Below are positions 53,029 to 60,868 of a stretch of DNA of 64,000 nt, in pieces. Numbering within the stretch: the stretch's first letter is position 1; every line of letters begins with the position of its first letter. The notes under the pieces are model-generated. The model did no database searches. It was given only the letters and a program-made list of their open reading frames with translations, and was not told the DNA's origin. The DNA is taken from NCBI RefSeq assembly GCF_963666675.1, contig NZ_OY762929.1, positions 1,178,001 through 1,242,000 of the forward strand, in the 5' to 3' direction. The translations under genes and the position numbers were made by a program. Origin of the DNA: an uncultured Desulfobacter sp. Lineage in GTDB: Bacteria > Desulfobacterota > Desulfobacteria > Desulfobacterales > Desulfobacteraceae.

Positions 53029-54502
53029 TCAATGCCGTTTCCTTAGCTTTAAGTGGTAGTTTTTAGGGTCAAATGGAATCGTTTCTGCTTCACACGGTGT
53101 CGTCTCGGAAATTTCCGGTTAGGTCGAATTCCCTCAGTTGTTTTTATGAATATATCCCTGAGCGACTCTACATATCCGGCAATTGAGTTTTTAGATCGTT
53201 CGAATAGCAAAACAATTGTATCTTTCATCAGGGACAATGCCTGGGCAAAATTGATCTGGTGTACATATTTCAGTGTCTCTGATTTTTTTATAATGTCATC
53301 GCGGGTTGTAGTGGCAATTACGGCGGTTAAATTCTTGGAAAACATTTTTGCATGGAAATCCTGATAAACGGAATGGATCGTTTTGCCAGAAAAATTTTCA
53401 ATCTGAACTCTGTATTTTGCTGTTTTATAATCCTCTTCAATGGGCCATCTCAAATGGTACAGATTTGCAAAAAGCTCTTTTGGGAAAGCATCCATATCAG
53501 TCAGTGACGTGACAAGAATTTCGGTTTCACCAGAATCCAACTCAACTCGGATTAAACGCACTTCAAGGGGATGGACATCATATTCCAGTTCCCTGCATTT
53601 TTTCTTTGATAACGCTGATGCATGCAGTTTTACAATTTTTTCGGGTTTTCCGGACTCATAAAATCGTTTAACAACGTTCCATTTTTTGTATGAAATACGA
53701 GCACAAAATTGGGCTCCTTGTGCCAGGATGAGTTTGAACAGCCAATAGGCGGGGTATCCCCTGTCCAGCAGAATCAAATCTCGTTTCTCCAATTTCAAAC
53801 AATGAAAAGCGGCCAATTCAATTTCACCTTCTTTTTTTGGAGATATAATTGCATCAATGGTGATTTTGTTTAAAACGTCAAATAGCTGGGACACTCGCGC
53901 TTTTGGACAAGGTTTTTCCCCTTTTTTAGAATGCCATACGCCAAAGTGTTCAATGATTTGTTCTTCATCAGGCACTCTGGCTGTACTGCCGTCGATAGCC
54001 AATAAATTGAATCCATACCACGTCTGAAAATCGAAATTTCGATAAAAGAAATCAATCATATGGTCATTGAGATCGACAAAAGCATCATATTTTAACTTAG
54101 CTCGGGCTTTGCTCAAGTTACCTTTATAAATGACACGTTTAGCAATCTCATGGTGAAAAAGCGCTTTATAAAAATTATCCAGTTCAGCCTGATATGAGCT
54201 ATTGTTCATGTTCAAAAGAAAAAAAATGAGTCTCTGAAAAGATAGCAGACGGTTTCTTGTAAAATCGTTTTTATTTTCTTTGTTTTGATCACGAAAATTA
54301 TCAGAGAAGATAAGGTTTTTTAGGGATTCGATTAGTTGTGGCACATTCGTTGAAAATCATGATCCGTGCCAAGACTGTTAAATTTTTTCATTTTTTTCTC
54401 CTTTTTTTTATGAACATAAAACTAAATTCCATGAATACAATATAGCATAACCTACTGAAATTTTAACCAATAACCATTAGCTCCTTAAGGAAACGGCATT
54501 GA
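53029..54502 (-). mobile_element. IS4-family insertion sequence, 1474 bp, with 17-bp TIRs and 8-bp target duplication
   Basis: The ends share TCAATGCCGTTTCCTTA (53029-53045, and inverted at 54486-54502). TACTAATC flanks both ends (53021-53028 and 54503-54510) as a perfect eight-base target duplication, so the borders are exact and the insertion looks recent. One transposase gene fills it. The 3' end of the acyltransferase 3 gene now reads into the right TIR. Confidence 0.95.
53049..54344 (-). CDS. IS4-family DDE transposase
   Basis: 431 residues. LLAIDGSTARVP has the first Asp, LILLDRGYPAYWLF the second, and YHLRWPIEEDYKTAK the Glu within a perfect Y-(2)-R-(3)-E-(6)-K signature of the IS4 family. 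The frame is intact and about normal length, so it may be active. The start is GTG at 54344. The C-terminus is highly basic (RPNRKFPRRHRVKQKRF). No other copy is in the window. Confidence 0.95.
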   Translation of the reverse strand: MPQLIESLKNLIFSDNFRDQNKENKNDFTRNRLLSFQRLIFFLLNMNNSSYQAELDNFYKALFHHEIAKRVIYKGNLSKARAKLKYDAFVDLNDHMIDFFYRNFDFQTWYGFNLLAIDGSTARVPDEEQIIEHFGVWHSKKGEKPCPKARVSQLFDVLNKITIDAIISPKKEGEIELAAFHCLKLEKRDLILLDRGYPAYWLFKLILAQGAQFCARISYKKWNVVKRFYESGKPEKIVKLHASALSKKKCRELEYDVHPLEVRLIRVELDSGETEILVTSLTDMDAFPKELFANLYHLRWPIEEDYKTAKYRVQIENFSGKTIHSVYQDFHAKMFSKNLTAVIATTTRDDIIKKSETLKYVHQINFAQALSLMKDTIVLLFERSKNSIAGYVESLRDIFIKTTEGIRPNRKFPRRHRVKQKRFHLTLKTTT

Positions 54503-55538
54503 TACTAATCTTTGAAATTGCTAATGCTGAGATAATAGAAAAAGATAGTACTAAAATAACATTAATTACTTCATAAGATGGTGATTCAAGATTTATTTTA
54601 TATGGTTGCAGCAAGTCTACAAAAATATAATGAATAGCGTATATTCCTAAGGTTAACCGGCCTAACTCACTCATTAAATTAAGATATGGAAATTCAAAAT
54701 TTGACAATGCAATCAAGGCGGATCCAGTACCCATAAAATATGTTCCTATGACAAAATCATGTCCCCAAGGACTAACGCCCTCTATCTTCCATAAATAATA
54801 AACCTCCGAGAAATGAAGAAATACTCCAAACAGAAAAAGAAACATCCCGTAAATTAGCCACTTTTTATCCGATTCAAATTTAGAAATCAAGTAACCGCTT
54901 ACATAAAAAATCAAACCGAAAAACGTACCATTTCTTGTGTTAAATTGAATATTAAAGTCAAAAAAGCAATTTGAATATGATTTCCCGATGAGACCAATCC
55001 CGTACAATAAAATCGATATAAAAATAAGAGATTTAACTCTTTTCTGTTTTATAAAATAAGCACAAATGTTTAGAGAAAAAAGCAATGCTATAAAGAACCA
55101 TAAGTGACTTTTTGACCCTTGCATTAAACTTGTAACCGGACTTTGTGATAGTTGCTGTAAATTTTTTGAAAATTTTTCTATTAATTCATTAAATGTCCCA
55201 TTAAAACAAAACAGCACTAAGTCATTATATGGAATCAAATATACAAGAGACCAAATGAAAAATAGCTGTAAAAGTCTTTTAGAAGTGTGAATGGCTGTTT
55301 GTAATGGAGGAAATCCTTTCCTCACTTTTTGTCCCCAGAAGTATCCAGATATTACAAAAAAAAAGGGTACTCCAAATCTTGGAATCTGGTTAATTGAGAC
55401 AGCAATAAAATCATATATCCTGTGGTCTGGGACAGAAAACGCAAACGGAGAAGTGTGTATTATTATTACTGCAGTAATCGCTATCAATCGAAAAGCGTCA
55501 ACACTTTTTATCCGCGATGTTTTGTAATTCTGCGTCAT
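54477..55538 (-). CDS. Acyltransferase 3-family membrane protein, C-terminus replaced by IS
   Basis: 353 residues, about ten helices. RIKSVDAFRLIAITAVIIIH carries the family His, and a VPFFFVISGYFWGQK helix follows. It should acylate a sugar at the inner membrane. The native end ISKIS-MIKKLVT has become ISKIS-INAVSLRS, because the IS inserted in the target TACTAATC seven codons before the original stop at 52998. Only the last cytoplasmic residues differ, so function may be kept. No clear ribosome site before the ATG. AT-rich compared with the amidotransferase genes on both sides. Confidence 0.88.
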   Translation of the reverse strand: MTQNYKTSRIKSVDAFRLIAITAVIIIHTSPFAFSVPDHRIYDFIAVSINQIPRFGVPFFFVISGYFWGQKVRKGFPPLQTAIHTSKRLLQLFFIWSLVYLIPYNDLVLFCFNGTFNELIEKFSKNLQQLSQSPVTSLMQGSKSHLWFFIALLFSLNICAYFIKQKRVKSLIFISILLYGIGLIGKSYSNCFFDFNIQFNTRNGTFFGLIFYVSGYLISKFESDKKWLIYGMFLFLFGVFLHFSEVYYLWKIEGVSPWGHDFVIGTYFMGTGSALIALSNFEFPYLNLMSELGRLTLGIYAIHYIFVDLLQPYKINLESPSYEVINVILVLSFSIISALAISKISINAVSLRS

Positions 55539-55838
55539 GTATCGGAACTCTATGAGGTCGAATATTCGTCAATAAATACAAAAAGGTTAGGAGGACTCTG
55601 AGACATTAAGAATGGTTTTTATATGTACCCCAACGTTTTAAAAAATCGTTGGAAGAGTCCTTATTTTAGGCAGCTTTTTACAAAGCCTCAAGGAAGTGTA
55701 GTAAATCTTTCTTCACAGTCTGGTTTGAGTTCATTGTCAGTGTGAGTTTTCACCTGGCTGGGTAAAACGACCAGCCCGCTGAATGATCCGGTGTCTGATC
55801 GTATCTAATTTCTGGAACTTGCATGCTGAGGGGCGTTA
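55539..55838. other. Intergenic region with nested inverted repeats
   Basis: No gene is seen. AGGACTCT (55592-55599) pairs with AGAGTCCT (55654-55661), and inside it CCAACG pairs with CGTTGG (about 55630-55652). The outer stem is followed by TTATTTT, so on the plus strand this could end a transcript or form a small structured RNA. Too weak to name. Confidence 0.35.
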
Positions 55839-56108
55839 TTAAAACAAATCGGAATGTGTTCCGGTTCGTTCAAAAACGACTTTATCCGATTCGATCATAT
55901 AGATCAGTAGCCAATCAGATTCAATGTGACACTCTCGGCGTCCCTTCCAATTGCCAATTAACTTATGGTCCCGGTGCATGGAGTCAATCACTTCTTCTGA
56001 CACAATCGAATTGATGATTATTTTTAGCTTTTCAAGATTTTTTCCACGCTTCTTCATTTGTTTGATGTCACGTTCGAACTGCTTTGTGTATGCGGGTGTT
56101 AGCATCAC
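55839..56108 (-). CDS. YafQ-family toxin
   Basis: 89 residues of the RelE superfamily: MLTPAYTKQFERDIKQMKKR, HKLIGNWKGRRECHIESDWLLIY and a C-terminal RTGTHSDLF, with the catalytic His set (H of RECH, H of GTHSDLF) of ribosome-dependent mRNA interferase YafQ. It overlaps the DinJ-like gene by four bases. It should cleave mRNA in the A site when not bound by antitoxin. Confidence 0.92.
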   Translation of the reverse strand: MMLTPAYTKQFERDIKQMKKRGKNLEKLKIIINSIVSEEVIDSMHRDHKLIGNWKGRRECHIESDWLLIYMIESDKVVFERTGTHSDLF

Positions 56109-56365
56109 ATTCCCAAATTCTTAAACATCTCATCTGTATCCTCACAAATGACCAAATTTCGTCCGGCATCCGTATCTGAGAAAGTTTTAATAGTGGTTTT
56201 ATTGGGAATGGCCACATCAAATGGAAGCCCATTTTTCAATTCAACCTGTTTATAAAATAAAGTGATAGCCTGAGTTGTAGTTAGTCCTAACTGTTGGAAT
56301 ATGTGCTCGGCTTTACCTTTTAAATCGGGTTCGATGCGAGCCCTGATTGTAGATGTTTTGCTCAT
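56105..56365 (-). CDS. RelB/DinJ-family antitoxin
   Basis: 86 residues. STIRARIEPDLKGKAEHIFQ and LGLTTTQAITLFYKQV form the ribbon-helix-helix domain of DinJ. The C-terminus binds the toxin. A strong site AAGGAGGG precedes the ATG. The first-gene position and AT-rich upstream region (TATAATATA) fit autoregulation by the pair, though I cannot define the operator. Confidence 0.92.
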   Translation of the reverse strand: MSKTSTIRARIEPDLKGKAEHIFQQLGLTTTQAITLFYKQVELKNGLPFDVAIPNKTTIKTFSDTDAGRNLVICEDTDEMFKNLGM

Positions 56366-56458
56366 GATTTCCCTCCTTTCGAGTATAATATAATTTGTAG
56401 CTCAAATGGGGAACATTGTCAAGGCGTGGGAGGTTTGTGCAGACCTCAACATCTGTGT

Positions 56459-56577
56459 GATAGCTCATTGCTCATAGCTGTTAGCTGATAGGGGGGATAG
56501 CTCATGGCTCATAGCTGTTAGCAGTTAGCTGTGCGCTAAACCCTATCAGCTAATAGCTATGAGCTATCAGCTGTCCG
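56459..56577 (+). repeat. Heptamer-family inverted repeat block
   Basis: Left arm: TAGCTCA, TAGCTGT, TAGCTGA, TAGGGGGG, then a second TAGCTCATGGCTCATAGCTG run. Right arm: CCCTATCAGCTAATAGC and TATGAGCTATCAGCT. The arms can fold on each other. It borders the 3' end of amidotransferase copy 2, whose original stop would lie inside it. Confidence 0.85.
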
Positions 56578-56610
56578 ATAAATACTTTTTTTCCCAAAGC
56601 CCTAACATCA

Positions 56611-58461
56611 TCAGACCCATAAGAATACATTGTGGTCGATTCTTTTTGTCTGATGCTGGTGTAAAATGCGGTTCAGGCTATTATGATCCAGGGAGTCTTT
56701 GATGATGCGGCTATTGTTTACAACATCCTGAAGCGTATCTTTTAGGTCGGTTCGGAGCCAGTCTGCTGCAGGAATGGAGAATCCCTGTTTGGGAAGTTTT
56801 TGGATTTCGGGCGGCAGCTTTTGGCCTGCCAGGTGGCGGAGGATCTGTTTGCCGGATCCATTGTTTAATTTCAGTCTGTAAGGTAGTTTGGCTGCAAATT
56901 CCAGTACTCGGTAATCCAGAAGAGGGTTGCGGACTTCCAGTGCATGGGCCATGCTCATTCGGTCTACTTTGACCAGGACATCATCGGTCATATAACACTG
57001 GATATCAGTGTGCTGGCTTCTTGAAACCGGATCTTGCGCACTGCTCTGCTGGTAGAGCGGAATGACCATTTCGGCTGGTGAGAATCCCTTGAGGGTTTCC
57101 ATGAAATTTTTTGAATAAAGCTTTTGCCGGATATCGGTACGCAGCCAGATCAAATCGTTGTAAAAGGCCTGGGCATCGCTGATGGATAAATTTTCGAGAA
57201 TGGTTTTAAGGCGCAGGTATTTGGGCAGTTTGGCGCCGGCCGGGTACAGCTTTCCAAGAAGCGAAAACAAGCTGCTTCGAACAACAGAAGGGATCTCGGA
57301 TCTCAGTTTGGATTCCATTTGATGGGGCACATACCGGAATGTATATCCGCCAAAGGCTTCATCCCCGCCGTCTCCGGAAATGGCAACGGTTACATTTTCC
57401 CGGGCCATTTTGCAGACATGCCAGGTGGGCAGGGCACTGGAGTCGGCAAAGGGTTCATCGAAAAAGGCCGCCATCTGTCCAATGGTTTCGGATGCATTGG
57501 GACTGATAACAAACTCGTGGTGGTTTGTTGTTAAAAATTCGGCAATGGTTGCGGCTGCCGGCAGTTCGCTGAACTTTCTGTTATCAAATCCAATGGTATT
57601 GGTGATAACGGGTTGGTCCATGATTTTGGACATAAGCGACACGACAATGGATGAGTCAATGCCGCCGGATAAAAAGGCGCCCAGCGGCACTTCGCTGACC
57701 AGGCGAATTTTGACTGCATCCGTTAACAACGCCTCAAGTTCCTCTGCTGCCTGGCCCATTGTCAGGGACCTTGGGGTACCGAAATCAAGTTCCCAGTATC
57801 GGCTCTTGGTGAGTTCCCCGGAGGGTGTTGCTATTAAAACATGGGCTGGTGGTAATTTGTGAACATCCTTAAAAATGGAATACGGGACCGGGATAAAGCC
57901 CATGGAGAAGTAACAGTCCAGGGCTCTGGGATTGATTTGCTTTTTTGAGAATCCGCCGGCAAGAAGTGCCTTGATTTCCGATGCAAAGGCAAAGGTATGA
58001 CCGTCCCAGGTGTAGTAAAAAGGTTTTTTTCCCACCCTGTCACGGGCAGCGAATACGCTTTGTTCTTTAACATCCCAGATAACAAAGGCAAACATGCCGT
58101 TGAATCTTTTTACGCACTCATTTCCCCATTCAATAAAGGCATTTAGGATCACTTCCGTATCACTGTTTGTTCTGAATTTGTAGCCTTTGTTGATCAGATC
58201 CTTTTGGATCTCCTGGTAATTATAAATTTCTCCGTTAAATACGATCTGATAATTACCGTCAAAGCTCTCCATGGGCTGCTGGCCTGAGGAAAGGTCGATG
58301 ATGCTCAGGCGTTTGTGGCCCAGGGCTGCATGTTCGTCCACGTAAAAGCCTTCTTCGTCAGGGCCTCTGTGGGCAATGGCATCGGCCATTTTTTTTATAC
58401 GAAGGGTGGCCTGTTCTTTGTTGTGGCCGGGGAGTGTTATGTATCCTGTTATTCCGCACAT
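56611..58461 (-). CDS. Asparagine-synthase-like amidotransferase, exosortase type (copy 2, 3' frameshift)
   Basis: 616 residues, a close paralogue of the protein at 50.8 kb with all motifs (MCGITGYIT, NGEIYNY, LSGGIDSS). The last residues are lost: after VFLW copy 1 continues SLMMLGLWEKNYN, whereas here one base is missing after TGG, giving V and a stop. Restoring the base would give about SLMMLGLWEKKYLSDS with the stop in the heptamer repeat at about 56567. The core enzyme is complete, so it may work. A sequencing error is possible. The pair, together with repeats on each side, points to a local duplication. Confidence 0.9.
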   Translation of the reverse strand: MCGITGYITLPGHNKEQATLRIKKMADAIAHRGPDEEGFYVDEHAALGHKRLSIIDLSSGQQPMESFDGNYQIVFNGEIYNYQEIQKDLINKGYKFRTNSDTEVILNAFIEWGNECVKRFNGMFAFVIWDVKEQSVFAARDRVGKKPFYYTWDGHTFAFASEIKALLAGGFSKKQINPRALDCYFSMGFIPVPYSIFKDVHKLPPAHVLIATPSGELTKSRYWELDFGTPRSLTMGQAAEELEALLTDAVKIRLVSEVPLGAFLSGGIDSSIVVSLMSKIMDQPVITNTIGFDNRKFSELPAAATIAEFLTTNHHEFVISPNASETIGQMAAFFDEPFADSSALPTWHVCKMARENVTVAISGDGGDEAFGGYTFRYVPHQMESKLRSEIPSVVRSSLFSLLGKLYPAGAKLPKYLRLKTILENLSISDAQAFYNDLIWLRTDIRQKLYSKNFMETLKGFSPAEMVIPLYQQSSAQDPVSRSQHTDIQCYMTDDVLVKVDRMSMAHALEVRNPLLDYRVLEFAAKLPYRLKLNNGSGKQILRHLAGQKLPPEIQKLPKQGFSIPAADWLRTDLKDTLQDVVNNSRIIKDSLDHNSLNRILHQHQTKRIDHNVFLWV

Positions 58462-58463
58462 AA

Positions 58464-58573
58464 ATTAGCTCGTAGCTGATGGCTGATAGCTCATAGGGGG
58501 TAGCTCATGGCTCATAGCTGTTAGCTGATAGGGGGTGAATCCTATGAGCTGTCAGCTGTGAGCTATCAGCTAA
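58464..58573 (+). repeat. Heptamer-family inverted repeat block
   Basis: Two left-arm runs ending TAGGGGG (TAGCTCGTAGCTGATGGCTG..., TAGCTCATGGCTCATAGCTG...) are followed by TGAAT and a right arm CCTATGAGCTGTCAGCTG, TGAGCTATCAGCTAA. It stands directly before amidotransferase copy 2 and after the S23-type gene. Confidence 0.85.
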
Positions 58574-58923
58574 ATACTATTTATTAGTCCTGAGAGCATT
58601 TTGTGGATTTCTACTGATTCGGTATATATAGAATCGTAGGTTTCTGTTTTTAGCCAGGTTAGTTTTTTGAAGATTTGCAACAGGGCGATGGTTTCGAATA
58701 GAGAGCCTCTTGCTATGTGTAGGAAGTGTTTGAACTCTTTTTTTGAGTATCTTCCTTTGCCTTCGGCAATGTTCATGGCTACTGAGGTTGCTGCGCTTTC
58801 GAGTTGTTCTATCAGGCGATAGTGTTTTCTGTCTGTGTTCAGGGTTTCGACAGTCTGGATTACCATTACTGAGAAATCCAGGGATTTTTGGTATACTTTT
58901 AGGTTTTCGTATGAGTAACTCAT
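58570..58923 (-). CDS. S23/four-helix-bundle protein
   Basis: 117 residues of the 23S-rRNA intervening-sequence protein family: YENLKVYQKSLDFSVMV, LIEQLESAATSVAMNIAEG and KKEFKHFLHIARGSLFETIA. These form a four-helix bundle; they occur in rRNA inserts but also as free genes, often near mobile DNA. No function is established. It starts MSYSYENL, where ATGAGTTAC resembles the repeat unit. Confidence 0.9.
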   Translation of the reverse strand: MSYSYENLKVYQKSLDFSVMVIQTVETLNTDRKHYRLIEQLESAATSVAMNIAEGKGRYSKKEFKHFLHIARGSLFETIALLQIFKKLTWLKTETYDSIYTESVEIHKMLSGLINSI

Positions 58924-58925
58924 GG

Positions 58926-58976
58926 GTTAGCTCATAGGGATTCGCTCTTAGCTATGAGCTGTTGTCAGCTGTGAGT
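58926..58976 (+). repeat. Heptamer-family repeat between S23 gene and toxin gene
   Basis: TTAGCTCATAGGGATTCGC, TCTTAGCTATGAGCTG and TCAGCTGTGAG: a short, degenerate inverted pair. It encodes the end of the ParE-like toxin (TADNSS). Confidence 0.75.
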
Positions 58977-59260
58977 TCTTCAATTGGCAGCAATTGTTTG
59001 CCGTGGCGCACGGTTAGAATGGATATTTGTTTTTCTTCAAGCCGATACACTATTCTATAATTTCCGTAGATTATTTCTCGATATTGATTTTTGTTTATTT
59101 CTGGAACAATTCTTCCTGATTCAGGAGACGAGGCTAAACTCTCAACTTTTGAAAATATTGTATCCACCCAATTCTCAGCGGCAGTTGGTTTATCTTTTGC
59201 TATATAACTTGCAATCTCTGCAACTCTATCGATAGCCAATGGAGACCAGATTATTTTCAT
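58952..59260 (-). CDS. ParE/RelE-family toxin
   Basis: 102 residues. IIWSPLAIDRVAEIASYIAK, WVDTIFSKVESLASSPESGR, IVPEINKNQYREIIYGNYRI and VYRLEEKQISILTVRHGKQLL follow the ParE pattern. Last residues TADNSS and the stop come from repeat DNA. Overlaps the antitoxin gene by four bases. The target, gyrase or ribosome, cannot be settled from sequence. Confidence 0.9.
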   Translation of the reverse strand: MKIIWSPLAIDRVAEIASYIAKDKPTAAENWVDTIFSKVESLASSPESGRIVPEINKNQYREIIYGNYRIVYRLEEKQISILTVRHGKQLLPIEELTADNSS

Positions 59261-59538
59261 TTAAAAACCCGTTGCATGATCATTTTTTTTGCTTCATCGT
59301 GCTCGACGCCGTCACCGTTGTCTATCTGGTGGATTGAAGTTTGTATTTCTGTAAGAAGTTCTATCTTTTCTTGCATTAATTCGTATTCATTGGCATCTAA
59401 AAGAACAGCAACGCCTTTTCCATGCTGGGTAATGACAACCGGCCTTTTTGTGTCGTGAACTTGTTTAATAAATGATGCCATCCCAGTTCGAACTTCTGAC
59501 AGAGGCTTAATATCTTGGTCTATCCTTAATCTTTGCAT
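59257..59538 (-). CDS. Phd/YefM-family antitoxin
   Basis: 93 residues from the ATG at 59538, six bases after a perfect AGGAGG; the frame extends ten codons upstream without a site. DIKPLSEVRTGMASFIKQVH and KRPVVITQHGKGVAVLLDA, NEYELMQEKIELL is the Phd fold. It pairs with the ParE-like toxin gene (4-base overlap). Confidence 0.92.
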   Translation of the reverse strand: MQRLRIDQDIKPLSEVRTGMASFIKQVHDTKRPVVITQHGKGVAVLLDANEYELMQEKIELLTEIQTSIHQIDNGDGVEHDEAKKMIMQRVFK

Positions 59539-59606
59539 TGCACACCTCCTTTGTTGAATTTTGTACATTTTAACGTACTATATTTAGATATGCAATGTGT
59601 TTTTAT

Positions 59607-59696
59607 TCGCTCATAGCTCATAGAAATTAGCTGGTAGCTCACAGCTGATAGGGTATAGGTTTGCGCTGATCCCTATGAGCTATCAGCTATGAGCTA
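59607..59696 (+). repeat. Heptamer-family inverted repeat block
   Basis: TCGCTCATAGCTCATAG..., TAGCTGGTAGCTCACAGCTG, TAGGG on the left; CCCTATGAGCTATCAGCTAT, GAGCTAC on the right, with a short centre. The right end encodes the last residues (SSS) and stop of the adjacent glycosyltransferase. Confidence 0.85.
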
Positions 59697-60829
59697 CTAC
59701 AAAGATTCCTGTAAATTTTGATGTAATTGGTGAGCATTGTTTCAAAGGTGAATTTTTCTTTGAATCTTGCTTGGGCCTTTAGACCTGTATGTTGACGTAA
59801 GTCTTTATCATCTGTTGCGGTTTTGAGTGCAGTAGTCATTGCCCTTAAATCGTTGGATGTGATGGTCCAACCGGTCTGGCCATGGACGACGATTTCAGGG
59901 TTTCCGCCTACGTTCGTCACTATGGAGGGGATGCCGGCTGCCATGGACTCCAGCAGCGCCATGGATGTGCCTTCTGAAAAGCTTGGTAGTACGAACAGAT
60001 CCATGATTCCTACCAGGGAGGCTGCATTGGGATGATATCCCGGCAACATGAATGAGTTCTCAAGATTTTGTTCCTTAACATGTTGTGTTAAGTCCTCCAT
60101 CAAAGGGCCGTCACCAATAATAATGCCTTTTAAATTTGGATTTGTTTTTCGGGCCTGTGCCACTCCATTAATAAATAATGCATAATTTTTAATAGGGTCC
60201 AGTCGCCCTATTGAGCCGGCTACAATATCGCTCTCTTTAAACCCGAACTGTTTTCTAATCGATTTTCGTTTCTCCATGGAGCCGGGCTGGGCAGGGCTTG
60301 TCCCATTATAAACTACGTCGGTTTTGTTTTTATTAAGCCCTTCGTAAGTATACAGTCTCTTTTTTACGTCCTGGGAAACAGCTACGGCTTTATGGGTGAG
60401 GTGTTGGAGAATCAGTTGATTGAATAACCGCCTTTTTTTGTTCAATACCTCAGGATAAAGTCTGCCATGTTCTTCAAATAATAATTGGGGCGACGAATAT
60501 ATCAGTCTTGAGAGACCGGCATAAAACCAAGGTGTGCATTGATGGGCATGATACAGATCTATCTGGTTTGCTTTGGCGTATCCGGCAATCATGCCGGGCA
60601 GCCGCATATCCAGTCCCGGCTGCCTGTATAAGGCTGTAACAGGTATTCCCTGGTCCCGAACCTGGTCTGCCCATAAGCCCGGTTCGTCCAGACAGAGGAC
60701 ATGCATGTCAAATCGGTTTTTGAGTGCAATGCTCATGTCTGCAGCAAGGCGTTCTGTTCCGCCGAGGTTTAATGAATGTACTATGTATAATATTTTTGTA
60801 TAGCTCATAGGGGGTCGCTGATAGCTCAT
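59687..60829 (-). CDS. GT4 sugar transferase, PEP-CTERM/EpsH1 system associated
   Basis: 380 residues. ILYIVHSLNLGGTERLAADM, DLYHAHQCTPWFYA, the donor site GSIGRLDPIKN and LFVLPSFSEGTSMALLESMA (EX7E), GIPSIVTNVGGNPEIV. The HSLNLGGTE start and overall length agree with the EpsH1-type sugar transferases (TIGR03088-like). Two MSY starts, at 60829 and 60808, both come from ATGAGCTAT repeat units; neither has a Shine-Dalgarno, and the second puts the first strand at the usual distance. C-terminal SSS is also repeat-derived. Confidence 0.85.
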   Translation of the reverse strand: MSYQRPPMSYTKILYIVHSLNLGGTERLAADMSIALKNRFDMHVLCLDEPGLWADQVRDQGIPVTALYRQPGLDMRLPGMIAGYAKANQIDLYHAHQCTPWFYAGLSRLIYSSPQLLFEEHGRLYPEVLNKKRRLFNQLILQHLTHKAVAVSQDVKKRLYTYEGLNKNKTDVVYNGTSPAQPGSMEKRKSIRKQFGFKESDIVAGSIGRLDPIKNYALFINGVAQARKTNPNLKGIIIGDGPLMEDLTQHVKEQNLENSFMLPGYHPNAASLVGIMDLFVLPSFSEGTSMALLESMAAGIPSIVTNVGGNPEIVVHGQTGWTITSNDLRAMTTALKTATDDKDLRQHTGLKAQARFKEKFTFETMLTNYIKIYRNLCSSS

Positions 60830-60868
60830 AGGAGTTAGCTGATAGCTATTCGCTGTGAGCTATGAGCT
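60800..60868 (+). repeat. Heptamer-family repeat between sugar transferase genes
   Basis: TAGCTCATAGGGGGTCGC, TGATAGCTCATAGGAG, TTAGCTGATAGCTATTCGC, then TGTGAGCTATGAGCT. It supplies the start of one gene and the last residues (LIAHSE) plus stop of the other. Confidence 0.85.
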
